The notes below the pieces were generated by a model, which was not told where the DNA came from, searched no databases, and was given only the letters and a program-made list of their open reading frames with translations. Below are positions 5,374 to 9,069 of a stretch of 9,069 nucleotides of DNA, in pieces. Source of the stretch: Planctomycetota bacterium. Its GTDB lineage: Bacteria > Planctomycetota > Phycisphaerae > Phycisphaerales > SM1A02. Position numbers and translations under genes: made by a program. The stretch covers positions 1-9,069 of the forward strand of contig QWPU01000106.1 of the NCBI GenBank assembly GCA_003671065.1. Direction: 5' to 3'. Each line of letters opens with the position of its first letter. Position 1 is the stretch's first letter.

Positions 5374-6677
5374 GTAACGCTCTGCTTCTCCGCCACGGGC
5401 GCATCCTCGATCCCGCGCAAAGCATTGACGGAGAGGGCGATGTGCTCGTCGTCAACGGTCGCGTCGCGCGCATCGCGCTTGGAAGCCGCATCGACGCACC
5501 GAGTGATGCGCGCATCATCGACTGTGACGGAAAGTTCATCACGCCTGGGCTCATTGATCCGCATGTGCACTTGCGCGAACCTGGTGGCGAAGCGAAGGAG
5601 ACGATTCGAACTGGCACCGCTTCGGCGATTGCTGGCGGCTTCACCACTGTGTGCTGCATGCCAAACACGAATCCTGCGATCGACACCGTCGCCACCGTTC
5701 GCTACATCGAACACGCTGCGGTTGAAGCCGCGAGCGCGCGCGTCTTCGTTGTTGCGGCTGCAACCGTTGGACGCAAAGGCGAACAACTCGCGCCGATGGC
5801 TTCAATCGCCAAAGCAGGCGCGGTCGGCTTCAGTGACGACGGTGAAGGCATCGCCAACCCCGCACTCATGCGTCGAGTGCTCGAGGTATGCGCCGCGATC
5901 AATCGCCCCTTCATGCAGCACTGCCAAGACGCGCAATTGAGTGAAGGCGGCGTGATGCATGAAGGAATCACGGCGACGCGACTTGGCCTTTTGCCGTGGC
6001 CACGCGAGGCCGAAGAGATCATGCTCGAGCGCGATGTGCGACTCAATCGTTCGATCAACGCTGCGTATCACGCCCAACATCTCTCGTCAGGCGGCAGCGC
6101 AGAGATCCTCCGTCGTGCTCGCGCTGATGGAATCCGTTGCTCTGGCGAAGTGAGTCCACATCATCTGTTGCTCACTGATGAAGCGTGCGATGGCTACAAC
6201 ACGCAAGCGAAGATGAACCCCCCGCTGCGAAGCGCGCGCGACATCGCTGATCTCAAGCGCGCCGTCGCCGACGGCACGATTGATGTACTCGCCACCGATC
6301 ACGCACCGCACACAACTGCCGAGAAATCCCGCGATTTCGCGAGCGCGCCCTTCGGCATCATCGGTCTCGACTGCGCGCTAGCGCTCTATGCAAAGGCGCT
6401 TGTCGAAGATGGCGTCATCGGCTGGCCTCGACTCATCGAACTCCTCACCAGTCGACCCGCGCAACTCTGCGGCCTCGATGCAAAGGGACTCGGCACACTG
6501 CGTGAAGGTGGCGAAGCCGACATCACGGTGATTGATCCAGCACTCGCATGGACGATTGACGCAAACACGTTCGCGTCGCGCAGTCGCAACTGCCCCTTCC
6601 ACGGCTGGAAAGTCCGCGGGCGCGCAACGATGACGATCATTGGCGGCCGCGTGTTGTTTGAATTGCCAACGAATTGA
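5370..6677 (+). CDS. pyrC: Dihydroorotase, class I
   Basis: The product (435 residues, normal length) closes N-carbamoyl-L-aspartate to dihydroorotate, the third step of de novo pyrimidine synthesis in the cytoplasm. Key residues match class I enzymes: zinc ligands His65 and His67 in DPHVHLREPG, Asp157 in GFSDDG, His184 in MQHCQD, His237 in YHAQH, and catalytic Asp310 in ATDHAPH. EVSPHHLLLTDE, MNPPLR and PFGIIGLD are also family hallmarks. The full set argues for an active enzyme rather than a PyrX-like scaffold. Position 186 is Gln where HCED is usual. The start is TTG at 5370, overlapping the upstream stop as TTGA, with GAGG 9 nt before it; no ATG or GTG gives a complete N-terminal beta strand. 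No other pyr gene is in the window. Confidence 0.96.
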   Translation: MSNALLLRHGRILDPAQSIDGEGDVLVVNGRVARIALGSRIDAPSDARIIDCDGKFITPGLIDPHVHLREPGGEAKETIRTGTASAIAGGFTTVCCMPNTNPAIDTVATVRYIEHAAVEAASARVFVVAAATVGRKGEQLAPMASIAKAGAVGFSDDGEGIANPALMRRVLEVCAAINRPFMQHCQDAQLSEGGVMHEGITATRLGLLPWPREAEEIMLERDVRLNRSINAAYHAQHLSSGGSAEILRRARADGIRCSGEVSPHHLLLTDEACDGYNTQAKMNPPLRSARDIADLKRAVADGTIDVLATDHAPHTTAEKSRDFASAPFGIIGLDCALALYAKALVEDGVIGWPRLIELLTSRPAQLCGLDAKGLGTLREGGEADITVIDPALAWTIDANTFASRSRNCPFHGWKVRGRATMTIIGGRVLFELPTN

Positions 6678-6722
6678 ACGACTGAAGCCGACTGAATTCG
6701 TCTTGCGCAGGCCGTGATGTTT

Positions 6723-6735
6723 CGCGCTCTGCGCG
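6723..6735. terminator. Small hairpin in the convergent gap between pyrC and the haloperoxidase gene
   Basis: CGCGC (6723-6727) and GCGCG (6731-6735) pair around a TCT loop, and flanking CCGTGA / TTACGG could extend the structure. Neither side has a real U-tract. Only 64 bp separate the two convergent stop codons, and this is the only candidate shared terminator there. Confidence 0.25.
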
Positions 6736-6741
6736 CGTGCG

Positions 6742-8781
6742 TTACGGACACATGCCCCAATTGGCGAGGAGCATTGAGAGATCACTCGCGTTGATCAAGC
6801 CATCGCCAGTGAGGTCGTATGCGCTCTTCGATTGACCCCATGAGGCGAGAATCATCGAGAGGTCTGAGGCACCGACAGTGCCGTCAGCGTCGAAATCTGC
6901 GTCGCATGGAATCACCAGTGGTTCGAAGAGATCCATCGCTCGTGCGTGCGCGCGTTGCGCGACTTTTTCGCCGAGAATGCGACCCTCGAAGTCATCGAAC
7001 GCAGGATGGATGCCACCCGTCAGACGCGAGAAACCTGATTGATCCGCGGCGTCGTAGTAGGTCGCCCATTGGAAGGTGAAGGTCTCGGACGGACCGTCTT
7101 CAAAGACGAGCATTTGGTTCTGCGTGCAGACGAATTCGCCGACGCCACCAGGGAAGAACGCGCTGCCTGTGAGGCGCGTGAGCATTTCTGCTGCGGTGCG
7201 CGAGTAGGTCGAATGACCTGAGACATAGCCCGCAAACGGCGGCGTGACGAAGGTTGGACGCTGATACGGAACCCACGCGCCTGCGAGCATCCACTTCACA
7301 CCTGAGTACTGATTCGCCGGATCAAGCGGCGAACCTGGCCAGCTTTTCACTGCGATTTCGCCTTCATAACCAGAGAGTTCTTCGTGGCGCTGTCCGACGG
7401 CGGTGGTGCTAGCGGTGATGAGTTCACAGATGTCAGGCACGAGATGCAAACCGTTGGCGCTGTAGTTAGGTTGCTTCGGATCAGAGCACTGTCCGTTCTG
7501 CGCAAGCGTGCGGATCGCTCCGATCGGACGCATCGTGTCGTAGTAGCCCTTGATACCCCACGCAGTCACAGCCGCATCGTGAAGCGCGCCGTTGAGCGCG
7601 ACATACACCTTCACATCCCATTCGAGTTCGCCAAGGATCGGACCTTCACCACCCATGCGTCGTTCAAACGAAGGTTGATCGCTCACCACATTCGCGAGTT
7701 CATTCCAGTGACCTGGAGGAGTTGTCGAGTTCGGACCATCGGCCCAAAACTCTGCGAGGCAGCGCGACCAATCGCCACGCTTCACAATGTTTGACGGATA
7801 CGCTTTGCCCGTAACAGGGTTGAGCGCGCGACCCGTTCCGTCATTGGTGCCGATGGTGCTGTTGCCCATGGAGTTCGGCGAAATGTTGATCATCACGCCA
7901 TCATCAGGCGTGAGCGTGGCGCTGAGCGCCATCACGCCTTCGTGATCCGCGCGCCAAGTTGCATCGCCGACACCATTGAGCACTGGAGGTGCAGCGGCTC
8001 CGAGATACACGCCTGGACGCGCTGCATCCATGTCGGTTGGCAGCAGACCAAAGGGCGTCACGAAACCCCAGAATGGAGCCAGTTTTGGCGGGAATCCGCC
8101 AGGAATGATGTTGCCGCCCTGATCGACAAAGAAGGTGAGCGCGAGCGGTTGATAGCGCGTGACATCCACGATCCCCGGGTTGAATGGAAGTCCAACGACG
8201 AGCGGGAGATTCACATCGAGGTATGTATTCGCGTACTTCGCGTGATTCACTTCTTCGTGTGAGTTGTCGGTGAAGCCTTGTGCGATCACGAGTGCGGCGA
8301 TGCGATTGCCGATCGCCGCTGGTGAACTTCCAACGGTCGTGGTGACCTCGGTCGAAAAGCCAAGTGCTGTCATTTGCGCGTTGAGGTAACCGTTGATGAT
8401 GACCGCATTGGGACTCAGCGCAAAGCGATGCTTCATCACGCGATACGCTGCATAAGAAATCGATTCGTGCCGTGCAGCTTCTACATTTTTCGCCGAGTGT
8501 TTTTCAACAAAGAAGTAGCCTTGCACCGTGGTGTCGTAGGCGGCCCATGCGTCGTACATGGCGGCTGACACATGGAACAAGTTGCGCGCTTGCACTGGTG
8601 GACGCACGACATCCTTCTTGATCGAGTTCAACATCGTGTCGTTCCACTGGCGAGCGACGGAGTGCTGCGCGAGTGCGGCGCTCGACGCCAACGCAGAGGC
8701 GAGAAGGGCGGCGACTGTCGCTCTGCGCGATGAAGATCGCGCCAGCGACTGCGTGAGGGATAGAAGCGTCTTCATCAGCAT
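6742..8781 (-). CDS. Secreted vanadium-dependent haloperoxidase-type protein with dockerin-like tail
   Basis: The 679-residue product has a signal peptide (charged n-region, Ala/Leu-rich core, probable cleavage after ALA at about residue 38). The body is a large all-alpha PAP2/vanadium haloperoxidase-type domain with the complete vanadate-site set: Lys411 and Arg418 in KX6RP, Ser521-Gly522-His523 in YVSGHS, Arg586 and His592 in SRxxxGxH. These match Lys353, Arg360, Ser402-His404, Arg490 and His496 of fungal chloroperoxidase. Such enzymes oxidise halides with hydrogen peroxide; some relatives are phosphatases, and halide preference cannot be read here. The C-terminal 54 residues hold two Ca-loop repeats, DFDADG...ASDLSMILASWG and DLTGDG...ASDLSMLLANWG, flanked by Cys626 and Cys678. 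The ATG at 8781 is chosen because GGAG lies 9 nt upstream; the frame extends to a TTG at 8805 without support. Met3 is an alternative start. Confidence 0.92.
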   Translation of the reverse strand: MLMKTLLSLTQSLARSSSRRATVAALLASALASSAALAQHSVARQWNDTMLNSIKKDVVRPPVQARNLFHVSAAMYDAWAAYDTTVQGYFFVEKHSAKNVEAARHESISYAAYRVMKHRFALSPNAVIINGYLNAQMTALGFSTEVTTTVGSSPAAIGNRIAALVIAQGFTDNSHEEVNHAKYANTYLDVNLPLVVGLPFNPGIVDVTRYQPLALTFFVDQGGNIIPGGFPPKLAPFWGFVTPFGLLPTDMDAARPGVYLGAAAPPVLNGVGDATWRADHEGVMALSATLTPDDGVMINISPNSMGNSTIGTNDGTGRALNPVTGKAYPSNIVKRGDWSRCLAEFWADGPNSTTPPGHWNELANVVSDQPSFERRMGGEGPILGELEWDVKVYVALNGALHDAAVTAWGIKGYYDTMRPIGAIRTLAQNGQCSDPKQPNYSANGLHLVPDICELITASTTAVGQRHEELSGYEGEIAVKSWPGSPLDPANQYSGVKWMLAGAWVPYQRPTFVTPPFAGYVSGHSTYSRTAAEMLTRLTGSAFFPGGVGEFVCTQNQMLVFEDGPSETFTFQWATYYDAADQSGFSRLTGGIHPAFDDFEGRILGEKVAQRAHARAMDLFEPLVIPCDADFDADGTVGASDLSMILASWGQSKSAYDLTGDGLINASDLSMLLANWGMCP

Positions 8782-8790
8782 CTTTTGAAT

Positions 8791-8794
8791 CTCC
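8791..8794 (-). promoter_or_regulatory. Ribosome binding site deciding the haloperoxidase start
   Basis: GGAG on the minus strand lies 9 nt before the ATG at 8781. It rules against the upstream in-frame TTG at 8805, which would place the Shine-Dalgarno inside the coding region. Confidence 0.6.
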
Positions 8795-8813
8795 AATATT
8801 TCCAAGCCAACAC

Positions 8814-8841
8814 AATTTACTCTCGAACAGACCTATCGCAA
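8814..8841 (-). promoter_or_regulatory. Candidate sigma-70-type promoter of the haloperoxidase gene
   Basis: On the minus strand TTGCGA (8836-8841) and TAAATT (8814-8819) are separated by 16 bp; each matches 4 of 6 consensus bases. A start near 8807 would leave a short leader of about 25 nt with the Shine-Dalgarno inside it. Promoter rules in planctomycetes are poorly fixed, so this is tentative. Confidence 0.4.
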
Positions 8842-9029
8842 CTCAGAAACCGCCCCAAAGAAGAGGAACATCAGATTGCGCGGCAGTGACAGGAACCGTG
8901 CTCGGCGAACCCATAGCTCGACGCGGCGTTCGTACACTCTCTCCCCTTCCGTCGCCGCAACGCAAACCTCTCAGCAGCATCCGTGATTCCCGACATTATT
9001 CACCCGTGTAACTCGAGCGGCGACCGCGC

Positions 9030-9069
9030 ATGAACAGCGGCCCGCGACACCGCGTCCTCTCGGCACTCG
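9030..9069 (+). CDS. Possible start of a plus-strand gene cut by the right edge
   Basis: An ATG at 9030 opens 13 codons (MNSGPRHRVLSAL) to the window end with GC-rich third positions. There is no clear ribosome binding site, and the opposite strand is also open across this edge in more than one frame. The gene is a guess. The preceding 8842-9029 stretch holds nothing I can identify. Confidence 0.2.
   Translation, partial: MNSGPRHRVLSAL

Noticed and set aside
4860..5786. A 308-codon minus-strand open frame opposite the DUF4920 and pyrC genes
   Set aside because: Both plus-strand genes show clear family motifs over the same span, and this translation shows none.
1..9069. Search for CRISPR arrays, insertion sequences, tRNA/rRNA genes and known riboswitches
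   Set aside because: No regularly spaced repeats, transposase motifs, conserved RNA gene cores or recognisable riboswitch cores were seen on either strand.

Overview
The window looks like a chromosome segment from a Gram-negative planctomycete, most likely of the Phycisphaerae. The best clue is the C-terminus of the large secreted protein at the right: two tandem dockerin-like calcium loops of the type DxDxDG...ASDLSMILASWG, a tail I associate with exported Phycisphaerae proteins. The moderately high GC content, CGCG-rich codons, two lipoproteins with clear lipoboxes and an outer-membrane efflux protein fit this. No rRNA, tRNA, CRISPR array, insertion sequence or integrase is visible.

Left part, minus strand (about 1-3834): read in the direction of transcription, a compact uvrC-like nuclease gene overlaps a DUF167 (YggU-type) gene by ATGA. 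After a 108-bp gap with a weak hairpin come a secreted His/Cys-rich protein and a TolC-family lipoprotein that runs off the left edge. The last two resemble the start of a CzcI/CzcC-type heavy-metal efflux operon whose membrane-fusion and RND pump genes would lie beyond position 1. The first two are housekeeping-like.

Middle (3835-4671): a 374-bp divergent intergenic region holds several strong inverted repeats, including a two-part stem of 14 base pairs. On the plus strand these would form a long structured 5' leader for a small Cys-rich lipoprotein built from three tandem repeats. A 13-bp-stem terminator closes that unit.

Right part: a DUF4920 lipoprotein and class I dihydroorotase (pyrC, TTG start) overlap by TTGA on the plus strand. 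They converge on a minus-strand secreted vanadium-dependent haloperoxidase-type protein with a complete vanadate-binding residue set. The last 250 bp hold a plausible promoter for that gene and no securely identified gene.

The most unusual items are the Cys-triad repeat lipoprotein with its structured leader, the UvrC that lacks both the usual central segment and the C-terminal helix-hairpin-helix domain, and the His/Cys-rich protein beside the efflux gene. I see no clear defence system or mobile element.
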